Below are positions 1 to 9,131 of a stretch of DNA of 40,751 nucleotides, in pieces. Each line of letters starts with the position of its first letter. Within the stretch, counting starts at the first letter, position 1. Source of the stretch: Roseiflexaceae bacterium (GTDB taxonomy: Bacteria > Chloroflexota > Chloroflexia > Chloroflexales > Roseiflexaceae). A model generated the notes under the pieces. It did no database searches and was not told where the DNA came from. It saw nothing but the letters and a program-made list of their open reading frames with translations. The stretch is taken from the NCBI GenBank assembly GCA_947474225.1, contig CANJHS010000027.1, forward strand, positions 1 to 40,751, written 5' to 3'. The position numbers were made by a program, and so were the translations under genes.

Positions 1-1032
1 ATCATAACGTTTTGTGCCTAGACTATAGGAAATAAGTACTGGCACAGATTTGTTTTGTTTAATTGTTTCCTGAATGTTTTCATCAAACATAGTAACCCAG
101 CTGTATTCAAGTTCTCGTTTTGTTAATAGCTTCTGGCAGCTAGTGCATGAAAACGTTTCATTTACTTCTCCGTCTTTATTGAGCGCGGCATCCCAAAAAA
201 TAATCTCAGATGCACAACTTGGACATACAAACACATCTGACCATACCATGTAGTTTATTTTTGCTTTACGGCCATCAAAGTGTTTAGTCTCATACATCCA
301 ACCGAATTCGTTTTCCGTTTGACTAAATAATCGCTTAGCCTCGCGCTCAAATGCGTGCACATCGACCGGTGTGTTGTAGTTATAGGCGATGAACGTGGCA
401 GCCGGTGATAGGTCATTGAGCACTGCTTTGCGGGCGCCGAGCTTCGAGAAGGCCTGCCAAGTCTTGCGGCCGTCGTCACCGATGACCTCTTGGGTGATGG
501 TGCCATCGGCAGCGACGCGATACCCCAGCGATTCGACCTCGGCTTTGTTGCCGCACATTTGCGCGGCGACGCCGGTCATGCCTGTGCCACAGAACCCGTC
601 GAAGACGATGTCGCCGGGCTGGGTGTAGTGCAGGATGTAGCGCATGATGGCCTTGTGCGGCACTTTGGTGTGGTACGAGTGGGCGTTGTAGATGGGGTCG
701 TTTTTGCCTTCGCTGACATCTGCCGCAAAGGGTTCGCGGCTGTACGGTGCCTCGCGCTGGGCCTGCGGTTTGGCTGCCCCCCACTCGGCAACAAAGTCGG
801 CCAGCCACGGGTTGGGGCAGGCGGTGTAGTAGGGTGGATCGCTGAGGGCGATTATATCGTCGTCGGCGCCGTGGGGGAACCCTTCGATGGCGCGGAAGGC
901 CGGATCTTTGAGCTTGTCACGCAAGAGCGCGCTGTAGTGTGAGCGCCGGGCGGCGTCGGTAGCAAAGGTTTGGCCGAGGCAGGTGACCGGGCCGTCGTTG
1001 CGGGTGCTGGTTTGGAATGATTGCTGCGTCAT
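1..1032 (-). CDS. pglXI: PglXI-like DNA methyltransferase of a BREX type 3 operon (3' part missing)
   Basis: The frame is open from an ATG at 1032 to the window edge, giving the first 344 residues. DPPY (residues 65-68, motif IV) comes before FDGFCGTGMTG (144-154, the SAM-binding motif I), the permuted order of beta-class N6-adenine/N4-cytosine DNA methyltransferases. Two CxxC pairs (CPSC near 270 and CTSC near 296) form a likely zinc ribbon, as in the COG1743-type methylases used as PglXI in BREX type 3. In BREX the methylase marks host DNA so that the system spares it. The start overlaps the helicase stop as ATGA, so translation is probably coupled. The part encoded by bases 1-360 is about 38% GC by my count, while the first 220 codons are near 62%, which suggests a replaced C-terminal recognition part. 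Not recognisable here: the rest of the protein. Confidence 0.82.
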   Translation of the reverse strand, partial: MTQQSFQTSTRNDGPVTCLGQTFATDAARRSHYSALLRDKLKDPAFRAIEGFPHGADDDIIALSDPPYYTACPNPWLADFVAEWGAAKPQAQREAPYSREPFAADVSEGKNDPIYNAHSYHTKVPHKAIMRYILHYTQPGDIVFDGFCGTGMTGVAAQMCGNKAEVESLGYRVAADGTITQEVIGDDGRKTWQAFSKLGARKAVLNDLSPAATFIAYNYNTPVDVHAFEREAKRLFSQTENEFGWMYETKHFDGRKAKINYMVWSDVFVCPSCASEIIFWDAALNKDGEVNETFSCTSCQKLLTKRELEYSWVTMFDENIQETIKQNKSVPVLISYSLGTKRYD

Positions 1033-3932
1033 ATCTGTGTTCCTTCGGCATCGATGGCGAGGCAGAGTATCAGTCGGATGGTAGGCATGATGTACTGGGC
1101 ATGGGCGAGTTCGGCGCGCTGGGCGGCTTCGTCCAGATCACAGCGAGTCGTACGATAGGCGCGCACTTCGGGCAGGCCGACTTTGGCGATTGCCTCACGC
1201 CGAGCCCTGAATACATTATTGAGTCGTTCGTGCTCTTTGGCAATAGACTGCTCGTGGAGCTGGCGCAGCTGTGCATAGGCATCGGCGCCGTGACTTTGGA
1301 TTGCATTGGTCATGGTGGTGTATGTTTCGCTCGAATGTGCCGCATCGAGGACCCCAGTGACCTGTGGCGCCGCACTGAGCAGCAGATCCCAGATGTGGCG
1401 GGCAGTGGGGATATAAACTTTGCCGTCATGGGTGCGGAATATCGCGACCATGCGTTCACGGCGTAGCGGGATGCGAGTGGAACGCTGCTCGGGAAGGTTG
1501 GTGTGCAACCCAATTTCGTAGAGCGACCACGTGCCGTGCACGCCGGTCGGTAGCTGTGGCAGGCGAATGCGCGGTACAGGTTGGTGCTCGTTCCACTGCG
1601 GGATGGTCTGGAACAACGCACGCACACGCTCGGTCTCGAGGGTCAGCAGGTGCGCATGTGGCAGGAGTATGGTGTCGGCTTGGCGGAAGGTGACTTCTGC
1701 TTGCCGTGTGCCATCGGGCCATTGCAGCTCCCACAGGCTGCGGCGCTGCTGGGCGCTCCCGCCGTTGGCATTGATGTAGCTGACCGTCATTTGCATCACC
1801 CAGTGCGGCAGCGGGTGTGTACGGATGCGGTTGTATTGCTCGATCTCAGGAGTATGTGTCATGCCATGGAGCGGTGAGCGTTGGTCGGTCGGGCTGAGTT
1901 CGCCGCGGAGCTTGGCCAGTGCATCGTCGATGGCGTCGACGAGGTGGTTGGGGTTCAGTAGCGCATCGCGGAACGCATCGTCGAAGTGTTGGCCGCTGAG
2001 TTGCGAGTCGAGCACGTCGCTGAGTTTGTCGACCCCGAATTCGGCGAGAATGACGGCGAGCTTTGCTTCGAGGACCGAGAAGACGCGGTATTCGACCGTG
2101 TCAGCGAGCACGAAGTTGAACGCCTGCACGGCGTGGGTTTGACCGATACGATCGACGCGGCCGATGCGTTGTTCGACGCGCATGGGATTCCATGGCAAGT
2201 CATAGTTGATGACGACGTGACAAAATTGGAGGTTCAACCCTTCGCCACCGGCATCGGTCGAGACGAGTACCCGCGTGTCGCCACGGAATTCTGCTTGGAC
2301 GGCGCGGCGTTCGTCCATGTCCATCGAGCCATTGAGGGTCGCAACGCTGATGCTGCGCTCGCGCAGGAATGCAGCGAGCATGCTCTGCGTCGGGACGAAC
2401 TCGGTAAAAATGAGCACTTTGAGCTGCGGATCGTTATATTCACCCTGCAGGCGATATATGAGGTTGTGGAGCGCTTCGGCCTTGGCGTCTGGACCTTGGC
2501 TCAGACAGGTGCGGGCGGTCTGTAGCAGGGTATTGACCAGCAAAATTTCGTTTTGGACGGCGTGTGAGTGCCATTGCAGCAGTTCAGCGAGCTGTTGCTC
2601 GCCGTCGAGGTCGCTGAGTGTTTCACTGAGCTCGAGCTGTTCATCGAGATCGGCAATCCGGCTGGTCAGTTTGTCATCGGTGGATGTCAAAACGGCGAGG
2701 CGGCGCTCGAGTGTCTGACAGATTGCAGCGGTGCTGCTTACCACGAGGCGTTGCATCAGCAGCATCAAGAAGCCGACCGCTGGCCGACGATCGCGGAGCG
2801 CCTGATTATAGCCGTCGGTGACGTAGTCTGCAACGGCTTCGTAGAGGAGTTTTTGGGTGGCGTGTTGGGCGTTCCATTGAACAGCGAGCAGGGTCGTTTT
2901 GCGTGGTTTGAAGAGAGCTTCGCCCGTATGACTGATGGCTTTGCGCTTTTCGGTGCGGACGACATACTCTTGGACACGTTCGCGGGTGACACTCTGGGCA
3001 TCAGGGAATGTACCACTGTCGAGCAGGTTCATGATGCGGAAGAACGCATCGGATTTGCCCTGGTGCGGGGTCGCTGTCAGCAACAGGACGTAGCTCGCGG
3101 CATCGGCCAACCCACGCCCGAGTTTGTAACGGGCGACTTGGTCGGTACTGCCACCGAGTCGATGGGCTTCGTCAATAATGATGAGATCCCATTGCGCGGT
3201 GATGAGGTCATCGTAGCGCATCCGGTTGTATTCAGCGACCTGTTCGGCGCTCCAGCCTTTGCGCTTCTCGATCGGTTTCACCGCGTCGAGGGTGACGATG
3301 ACCTGATCGAAGAGGAGCCATGGATTCGGCCGTTGCTTGGTATCGGCGACGTCGTCTTGGTGGCTGGTGAAGGCAAAGCGATGCAGGGCATTGATGTCTT
3401 CACCCATAACGAGTTTGAATGATTCGTTGAAGTGTGTCGCCATTTCGCCGACCCACTGCGTAGCAAGGCCTTTGGGGGTGACAATGAGGATGCGTTTGAT
3501 GAGCCCACGGAGTTTGAGTTCACGGATCACAAACCCGGCTTCGATTGTTTTGCCAAGGCCGACTTCGTCGGCAAAAAGATACCGCACGCGCTCGGCACTC
3601 ATCGCCTTGTTGAGCGCATAAATCTGGTGTGGCAACGGTGTCGCACGCGATTCGAGCGCAGATATGAGCAAGGTGCGGTCGTCTCCGTGGGCACGCTGTA
3701 GGGTTTCGCGGATGCGACTGGCTGCCGTCAAATAGCGGATGGTGTCGGCGATCGTGTTGGTATCGCTGACCGCAGAAAATGGCCGAAGCGTTTCGGCGGG
3801 GACACTGACAACAATCCCCTGATCGATTAGCCAGACGACGCACAGTTCAGTGCCCCAGATGGTCTGACGTTCGATGATGCGACAGGGTGCATTGTGGGTG
3901 GTGCTATAGAAGAGTTCGGTGCTCTGCATCAT
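1029..3932 (-). CDS. brxHII: SNF2-family helicase BrxHII of BREX type 3
   Basis: This 967-residue protein is a Swi2/Snf2 (HepA/RapA-like, COG0553) ATPase. Motif I is DEVGLGKTIEAG (residues 122-133), the Walker B box is DEAH (254-257), and TATPHQGKSD (286-295) is motif III. The second RecA lobe carries STDAGGEGLNLQ (558-569) and EQRIGRVDRIGQ (587-598), motifs V and VI. The remaining roughly 370 residues are a C-terminal extension seen in long RapA-like proteins. In BREX type 3 such a helicase is a core component, probably a DNA translocase acting with BrxC and PglXI. The ATG at 3932 overlaps the brxC stop as ATGA, and its own TGA overlaps the methylase ATG at 1032 in the same way. A second ATG directly follows the first, so the start could be one codon later. 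Confidence 0.87.
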   Translation of the reverse strand: MMQSTELFYSTTHNAPCRIIERQTIWGTELCVVWLIDQGIVVSVPAETLRPFSAVSDTNTIADTIRYLTAASRIRETLQRAHGDDRTLLISALESRATPLPHQIYALNKAMSAERVRYLFADEVGLGKTIEAGFVIRELKLRGLIKRILIVTPKGLATQWVGEMATHFNESFKLVMGEDINALHRFAFTSHQDDVADTKQRPNPWLLFDQVIVTLDAVKPIEKRKGWSAEQVAEYNRMRYDDLITAQWDLIIIDEAHRLGGSTDQVARYKLGRGLADAASYVLLLTATPHQGKSDAFFRIMNLLDSGTFPDAQSVTRERVQEYVVRTEKRKAISHTGEALFKPRKTTLLAVQWNAQHATQKLLYEAVADYVTDGYNQALRDRRPAVGFLMLLMQRLVVSSTAAICQTLERRLAVLTSTDDKLTSRIADLDEQLELSETLSDLDGEQQLAELLQWHSHAVQNEILLVNTLLQTARTCLSQGPDAKAEALHNLIYRLQGEYNDPQLKVLIFTEFVPTQSMLAAFLRERSISVATLNGSMDMDERRAVQAEFRGDTRVLVSTDAGGEGLNLQFCHVVINYDLPWNPMRVEQRIGRVDRIGQTHAVQAFNFVLADTVEYRVFSVLEAKLAVILAEFGVDKLSDVLDSQLSGQHFDDAFRDALLNPNHLVDAIDDALAKLRGELSPTDQRSPLHGMTHTPEIEQYNRIRTHPLPHWVMQMTVSYINANGGSAQQRRSLWELQWPDGTRQAEVTFRQADTILLPHAHLLTLETERVRALFQTIPQWNEHQPVPRIRLPQLPTGVHGTWSLYEIGLHTNLPEQRSTRIPLRRERMVAIFRTHDGKVYIPTARHIWDLLLSAAPQVTGVLDAAHSSETYTTMTNAIQSHGADAYAQLRQLHEQSIAKEHERLNNVFRARREAIAKVGLPEVRAYRTTRCDLDEAAQRAELAHAQYIMPTIRLILCLAIDAEGTQI

Positions 3933-6900
3933 TGTTTCCCGTGTTCGGTGTTATCGAGCACAATGCGTACGCGTTCGGGGTCGTGGCCGGTGCTGAGTTG
4001 GTCCACAAACAGATTGAAGCGCCGTTTGAGTTCGACAGGCGACACTGCTCCATCGGCGAGGCGCAATTTGGCGACGATTTCTTCGAGTGAAATGCGTTTC
4101 GCCATGAAGCCACGGAAGGTTTCGTTCAAAACCTGCGCGAACCGATCGATATCCTGGTCGGGGAGCTTCTGTGTCTGCATGAAGTCTCTGACAATCTGCT
4201 GTGCCGATGTGTCGAGCATCGCTAAGGTACTTTGACTCGTCGGGTCATCGAGGTTTTCCAACACAGTGTGTATCCAGGCTGTCTGCAGCGTATCGAGCTG
4301 CTGTTCGATCAGCTCCAGCCGTTGTGCTGGAACACCGTGCGAGGCTTCACTCAATGGGCGAAACGCGCAATCGGGGCAGAGTGGCATTGCTTCGAGTTCC
4401 CCATGGGTCAACGCATGGCAGACCTTCAGGTTGTTGAGTGCTGATTGGATATCGACGAGTTGTTGCCGCGGTAGGATATCGACGGCTGCGAGAGCATTGA
4501 GCTGGCCGAAGTGTGGGTCGGCGGCGAGCGCTTGCTTGCGCTGGGCAGCAGCGCCGGTCAAGCGTTGACTGTTGTGGAGTTGGATATAGGCAGTAATGTA
4601 GTCATTTTTGAGTGCTGTCACACGCGGAAGCACGCTTTGGAGTGACACCGGAGTAGCACTCGTTGGGATGTGCGCAATGGTGTCGATAACTGCGTCGCGT
4701 GTGTGGGCATATTGTTGCTGCCAACTGTGTGTCGAATCGAGATTGGCCGCGGCTGTTTGAAGCCAACTTGCGTGTTGTGTCAGCCCACTCGTCAGCTCGA
4801 GGACACTCACGAGTGTCCGCATCGTCTGGACTGCGCTGTGGTGATGCTGGATGTCTGCACTCCCTGCCGGGAGGTTCTTGAAGCGTTGTGGAGTCGTCAA
4901 ATTGGTTAGGCGCTCGAGAAACTCTTTGTATGCGGTCAGTTGTGCTTTGGCATTCGCAAAGCCCAACTCTTGGACGACATCACGTCCCCAGAACAACAAA
5001 CCTGACTGAATGCTTTGGTTGAGCTTGAGTATGTCGTTTACAACCGTGTGAATTTTCGTTTGGACTTCCGTAACTGCTCCATCTCCGCCGTTTGCGATGC
5101 TTTGGGCGTATGCAGGTGGCAGATTGAGCAAGAGCATCAGTTCCTGCATTGCAGGAATGTTGTAATCCTGTGGGCTTTTGAGGTGCTTGAAATTGATGAG
5201 TTCGTTCATTGGAACATTCGCAAACTGCGTCAATTTGGTCGCGTCGTATTTCGTCCCAGCGACATCAACTTCGATATAGCCAGCATAGATCAAGACCGCG
5301 AGCACCACCATAACAAACTCAGGCTCGAGTCGCATGCTCTCTGGGAGCAATAGCATTGTGCCGTTTTGCGACACAAAGATTTCCGAATGGTTGATGACCT
5401 GGCCAGCTCCTTTGGCCTTGAGTAGATCGATGATGTGTTGTGCGTATGGTGATTCGGTGACATCGGGTCGCTCGTTGCGGAAGAGTTTCAATCCATTCAG
5501 CACCGCCGTCGCAAGCGTTGTGCGATTTTGCCCTGCGACCGCGGTCAACGCTTCGCGGGTCGCTTGTTGGCGATTCGCAGCAGTCAGCAGCACCGTGAAT
5601 CGGGGATACAGCGGCGCACTGGCCACGAAATGTTGGTTGAGGCAATGGCTTGCAACGGAACGCATCACATCGCGAAAGTTTTGTTGCGCATCGGAACTCG
5701 AGCTGAGTGTTTTGCTCCGTTCTCTGAGCCAACTGTTGATCTGCATGACCCGGCCCTGATGGGTTACGGAAAATGCATCGAGCATGTGCGCCGTCATCCA
5801 AGTGGCGATACGCAGGTTGTACTCACGGACTTTGTTATCGTAGATTGATTTGCTTTGACCAGACGACGTGCTGCTCAGTGCAGTAGCTGCCGCGGCGAGT
5901 CTGACCGCTTCATCGAATTCGGCGTCACGCCGACCGAGCGTCACGAAGACTTCGTCTGCTCGCTGTTCGTCCGTGAAACTTTGTTTTTCATAGGGCTGCA
6001 GAAAATACACATAGTACTCTTTCGCCGGAACAGCCGTCGCGCGCTGGTTCGGCGATCCGAAGAACAGATAGCCAGCGCGTCCACTGTTGCGCTCCGTCCA
6101 TGGCAGCTCGTATTGCCAGATGTTGTACCCCGTAAATGCACTCGGAGTGTCGGTCAGTTCGAGATTTACTAACAATGCCCGGTTGTATGCGCGATTCAAT
6201 GACTCTGCATCGAGACTTTCGGCACGATTACGGATATTGGCGTCAAAGTCTTCGTTTTTGTTGACATCTAGATACCACTGGTCATTCACTGTATTGTGGG
6301 TCAAGAATTGATTGTTAACCGCACGACTCATATCCTTGAGCAAGCCGTCGATATAGGTCCGCAAATCATCTTCTGGCGCACTCCCACCCATCTCGGCAAT
6401 CGAGGGGTTGAAGAGACAGAGTGAATCGCGCAGTTCGCGTGAGGTCACCCCGATGGGGGTATTGATGTCCGGCGTCGATAGTCGTTGAATGGTGAGTGCA
6501 TGGACCAACCGACGTGCATACGGTTGCTTCGCTTGGTTGAGCGATGCGATACGGCCTGAGATGGTTTCTGCACATTGCATGACGTTTTTGATGGACGGCG
6601 TTGCACGGAGCACGGGATTTTCGCTGATGGTATGCCAGTAGGTATCGTACGAAAAAACTCCAGGTGCATCCGACGGTACTTCATCATCGAGATGTCGTTC
6701 CATCAAAGTGGAGTATGTCCGCAAGGCTTCCCGGCGTTCGACATGGCGCAGAGTCTCGAACGTTTTGATGAAGTCAGGATGTATCGGGAATAAATCGACA
6801 AAATCGTGCATCGAATTTTGCATCGTTGCATAATATTTACTAAATTTTGCCAAATGGTCGCGGATGCGTTCTTTCTGCTCGGGAGTTTTGTGGAGCAATC

Positions 6901-7675
6901 GTTCTTTGACGACATATTGGATGTCGTCCCGGACAATCATGACCTGTTCGAAGCGGTCTCGTACGCGTCGTAGACTATCAGATACACGTTCAAACAGCAC
7001 ACTGTCGAAGAGCTGTTCTTGTACACCAGCCATGAATCGCAGCCGTGTTTCACCTGCGATTTCACCGACTTCGCGCAAGAAGCCGAGATCGAGAATGAGC
7101 TCTTGGTCATCACGACTGCGCAGATAATCGAGTAACTCATCGACGACAACGAGCAATGCTTTGTCCGGATACGTGTCCGTAAACGCCGTTATCATTTCTT
7201 TGAGAATGTGCTTGTTCGAAATTTGTGGTTCACTGGGAAGTTGATACGTGATTCCCCATGCCTGTAGGTTATCAATGAGGGTTTTAAAGATGATATCCTT
7301 CAGCGGAGTTTTCACTGCACCGATTTCGGTACGAATGACTTTGTAGGTTCCGGAGATCTTTTGCAAAATGGGATGTTCCGCGATGAGTCGATTGTTGAGA
7401 AGCGTGAGGAGGCTTGCGTTTTCACAGACGGCCGAAATAACTGACATGAAGTGTGATTTACCTGTGCCGTAGTTGCCGACAACAAAAATACTCTTCGAAT
7501 CGTTGCCATCGATATAATCGAGCCGTGGTAACACCGCATGGATCACACGCGTCGCCATGTCTGTCGAGAAAACATAGGTTTTGACGAGTTGCTGGGCTGC
7601 CTGCAGTTCATCGGCAGCGCCAATCACAATGACTGTTTTGATGGGATCAAACTGAATAAGATCTCGGTATTTCAT
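3929..7675 (-). CDS. brxC: BrxC/PglY-family ATPase, BREX core protein
   Basis: With the start at the ATG at 7675 (MKYRDLIQFD), preceded by GAGAGG about 9 bases upstream, the product has 1248 residues, the usual size for BrxC/PglY. The upstream ATG at 7696 would add seven residues and has no better ribosome site. The P-loop is VGNYGTGKSHF (66-76) and the Walker B strand is ALLVVVDELLDYL (173-185), the arrangement of PglY/BrxC proteins (DUF6079-type ATPases). A CxxC pair (LCPDC) sits near the C-terminus and may bind a metal. BrxC is one of the two proteins that define BREX systems; it is thought to drive ATP-dependent phage exclusion with PglX and PglZ. It follows brxF after 29 bases and overlaps the helicase by four. 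GC content is visibly lower than in the metabolic genes to the right. Confidence 0.9.
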   Translation of the reverse strand: MKYRDLIQFDPIKTVIVIGAADELQAAQQLVKTYVFSTDMATRVIHAVLPRLDYIDGNDSKSIFVVGNYGTGKSHFMSVISAVCENASLLTLLNNRLIAEHPILQKISGTYKVIRTEIGAVKTPLKDIIFKTLIDNLQAWGITYQLPSEPQISNKHILKEMITAFTDTYPDKALLVVVDELLDYLRSRDDQELILDLGFLREVGEIAGETRLRFMAGVQEQLFDSVLFERVSDSLRRVRDRFEQVMIVRDDIQYVVKERLLHKTPEQKERIRDHLAKFSKYYATMQNSMHDFVDLFPIHPDFIKTFETLRHVERREALRTYSTLMERHLDDEVPSDAPGVFSYDTYWHTISENPVLRATPSIKNVMQCAETISGRIASLNQAKQPYARRLVHALTIQRLSTPDINTPIGVTSRELRDSLCLFNPSIAEMGGSAPEDDLRTYIDGLLKDMSRAVNNQFLTHNTVNDQWYLDVNKNEDFDANIRNRAESLDAESLNRAYNRALLVNLELTDTPSAFTGYNIWQYELPWTERNSGRAGYLFFGSPNQRATAVPAKEYYVYFLQPYEKQSFTDEQRADEVFVTLGRRDAEFDEAVRLAAAATALSSTSSGQSKSIYDNKVREYNLRIATWMTAHMLDAFSVTHQGRVMQINSWLRERSKTLSSSSDAQQNFRDVMRSVASHCLNQHFVASAPLYPRFTVLLTAANRQQATREALTAVAGQNRTTLATAVLNGLKLFRNERPDVTESPYAQHIIDLLKAKGAGQVINHSEIFVSQNGTMLLLPESMRLEPEFVMVVLAVLIYAGYIEVDVAGTKYDATKLTQFANVPMNELINFKHLKSPQDYNIPAMQELMLLLNLPPAYAQSIANGGDGAVTEVQTKIHTVVNDILKLNQSIQSGLLFWGRDVVQELGFANAKAQLTAYKEFLERLTNLTTPQRFKNLPAGSADIQHHHSAVQTMRTLVSVLELTSGLTQHASWLQTAAANLDSTHSWQQQYAHTRDAVIDTIAHIPTSATPVSLQSVLPRVTALKNDYITAYIQLHNSQRLTGAAAQRKQALAADPHFGQLNALAAVDILPRQQLVDIQSALNNLKVCHALTHGELEAMPLCPDCAFRPLSEASHGVPAQRLELIEQQLDTLQTAWIHTVLENLDDPTSQSTLAMLDTSAQQIVRDFMQTQKLPDQDIDRFAQVLNETFRGFMAKRISLEEIVAKLRLADGAVSPVELKRRFNLFVDQLSTGHDPERVRIVLDNTEHGKQ

Positions 7676-7704
7676 CGCTGCTGCCTCTCTGTGCATGTAC
7701 GAAA

Positions 7705-8160
7705 TTACGCGTCATTATTTACCAGTGTAACGTGAATATGTGACTCGTGCAAGTATTCCTGATGCCCAGGAGTCGCGTACGTCAAAACATTGTGTATAAA
7801 CGGACCGGTCCACGTAGCGACGACAAGTTGATGCCTGGCGAGGTTTTGGAGCCACTGCAATGGACGAATGGGCGATGGTTTGGCGAACAGAATATCTATC
7901 GCATCGAAAAAACACGGGGAGTGTTGATCGGTGAGGGACTGTGCGAGTTCGATTAATGCATCAGAAGGCGTAGAGACCGTAGTGAGCAGAGCACCGATGT
8001 CGCGTGTGAGATTCCGCGGCAAAGCGTTGTACAGGCTGGCCGCATATGCGAGCGCCTCTGCGTTGTGCTCAGGATCATTGCCGACGATGAGCACAAGTTG
8101 CGTATACTGCTGTTGTGCACCTGCGAGAAGTGGTGCGTATTCCGACCATTGTGTTGCCAT
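7705..8160 (-). CDS. brxF: BrxF-like small protein, first gene of BREX type 3 operon
   Basis: From the ATG at 8160 this encodes 151 residues (MATQWSEYAPLL...), the size expected of BrxF, the small protein opening BREX type 3 operons. It has a strand LVLIVGNDP reminiscent of a P-loop NTPase core without a true Walker A lysine, and a later FFDAIDILF resembling a Walker B strand. The assignment rests mainly on its size and position immediately before brxC. The start was chosen because a strong promoter (-10 TATAAT at 8177-8182) places transcription near 8170: the ATG at 8175 and the TTG at 8205 lie upstream of that point. The ATG at 8160 has no Shine-Dalgarno, so translation would be almost leaderless. 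If another promoter is used, the ATG at 8175 (five more residues) is possible. Confidence 0.7.
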   Translation of the reverse strand: MATQWSEYAPLLAGAQQQYTQLVLIVGNDPEHNAEALAYAASLYNALPRNLTRDIGALLTTVSTPSDALIELAQSLTDQHSPCFFDAIDILFAKPSPIRPLQWLQNLARHQLVVATWTGPFIHNVLTYATPGHQEYLHESHIHVTLVNNDA

Positions 8161-8176
8161 AGTTGTTAATTTCATG

Positions 8177-8205
8177 ATTATAATCCATCGGCACTCTACT
8201 GCCAA
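8177..8205 (-). promoter_or_regulatory. Sigma70-type promoter of the brx operon
   Basis: On the minus strand TTGGCA (8205-8200) and TATAAT (8182-8177) are 17 bases apart, matching the consensus in 5 of 6 and 6 of 6 positions. The predicted start of transcription near 8170 leaves a leader of about ten bases before the ATG at 8160. No SD motif is present in it. Confidence 0.65.
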
Positions 8206-8209
8206 ACGA

Positions 8210-8223
8210 CGTAACAGGTTACG
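8210..8223. promoter_or_regulatory. Inverted repeat, possible operator for the brx operon
   Basis: CGTAAC-AG-GTTACG is a perfect 6 bp inverted repeat with a 2-base spacer. It ends four bases upstream of the brx -35 box, in the space between brxF and the divergent HEPN-like gene. The position suits an activator or repressor site, but no other copy was noticed, so this is an inference from one site. Confidence 0.35.
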
Positions 8224-8440
8224 AAATGTGGCGCGCAGAAAACATGCTATCTATTCCACGCATGCCGGGTGTATGGATACAGAACTGTGTCAGACTGCAT
8301 GCATGTGAGAAACTCCAACGAAGCCTGTTGCTCCTCAACATGTGCGTCAAGTGGTTGGAACATATCGCTGCACTGGGTGCGTGCCGAGACCGGAGATTGG
8401 TAGAGAGACAAACAGCCGTAGGACTACAGAAGAGGCAATC

Positions 8441-9046
8441 ATGTCCAAAAACGAACACAGTGTACCGATGAAATCAACGCGTGGCCGTACCGGCACGAAT
8501 GTGTTCGATACGATGACTGACACTTGGAAGAAACAGGTCATCTCACAGCCGACTCGATACGAACATATTGTTTTTCGCGCTGCGCAAACACGCGCCTACA
8601 TTGCGGAAATGCGGATGATGGATGCGACCAGCCCGCAGTTGCAGCGCATGGGTGCGATTCTGTTATTGTGTTCATTGATCGAGGGTCGCATCACGGCTAT
8701 GTACGAAGACCGGATTGCAGTGAATGCTGGCAAAACACTTCCATCCGGGCCTGCTAAAGGTGAGGAAGTTACGGCGCTCAACATGACACCGGAGAAATCA
8801 TCAAAACCCGGTGCGTTGAAGCAAAAAATTTTGTTACTGCATAAACATGGGGATATAACTGATGCCATGTTGGCGGAATACGATGAGTTCCGCACGTATC
8901 GAAATGCACTGATCCACGACGCAACGCATCACGGCAAGCTATTCAATGCACAGCTCGTGAATGCGCTCATTGACTTGTACCAAGACCTTGTACGCGTCCG
9001 ACGACGCGTGCGCTCACGTGTTCGCAAAGCAAACGTGGCGAACTAA
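8441..9046 (+). CDS. HEPN-like protein with R-x4-H motif, divergent from BREX operon
   Basis: This 201-residue protein starts at the ATG at 8441, with AGAGG 8 bases upstream; the longer reading from 8342 lacks such a site. I do not recognise a named family. It is mostly helical. Near the C-terminus is RNALIHDA (R154, H159), the R-N-x3-H signature of the HEPN ribonuclease fold, preceded by a conserved helix LLLCSLIEGRI (74-84). The last 20 residues are very basic (VRVRRRVRSRVRK), which would suit nucleic acid binding. It aligns along its whole length with the N-terminal 215 residues of the next gene, so the two are paralogues. HEPN proteins are common RNA-cutting effectors in phage defence, and the position next to BREX fits that. 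Function is an inference; no toxin-antitoxin partner is obvious. Confidence 0.6.
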   Translation: MSKNEHSVPMKSTRGRTGTNVFDTMTDTWKKQVISQPTRYEHIVFRAAQTRAYIAEMRMMDATSPQLQRMGAILLLCSLIEGRITAMYEDRIAVNAGKTLPSGPAKGEEVTALNMTPEKSSKPGALKQKILLLHKHGDITDAMLAEYDEFRTYRNALIHDATHHGKLFNAQLVNALIDLYQDLVRVRRRVRSRVRKANVAN

Positions 9047-9131
9047 TGCTGGCACATCATAGATCAACCGCTACCATGAATTGTGCAATGCAGGCGGAGC
9101 TGCGTTGCATGTTTGAATTGTTGAGGAATAA

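Noticed and set aside
2568..3422. Plus-strand 284-codon open frame inside the helicase gene
   Set aside because: It is antisense to brxHII, whose motifs are all in the minus frame; no ribosome site or family seen.
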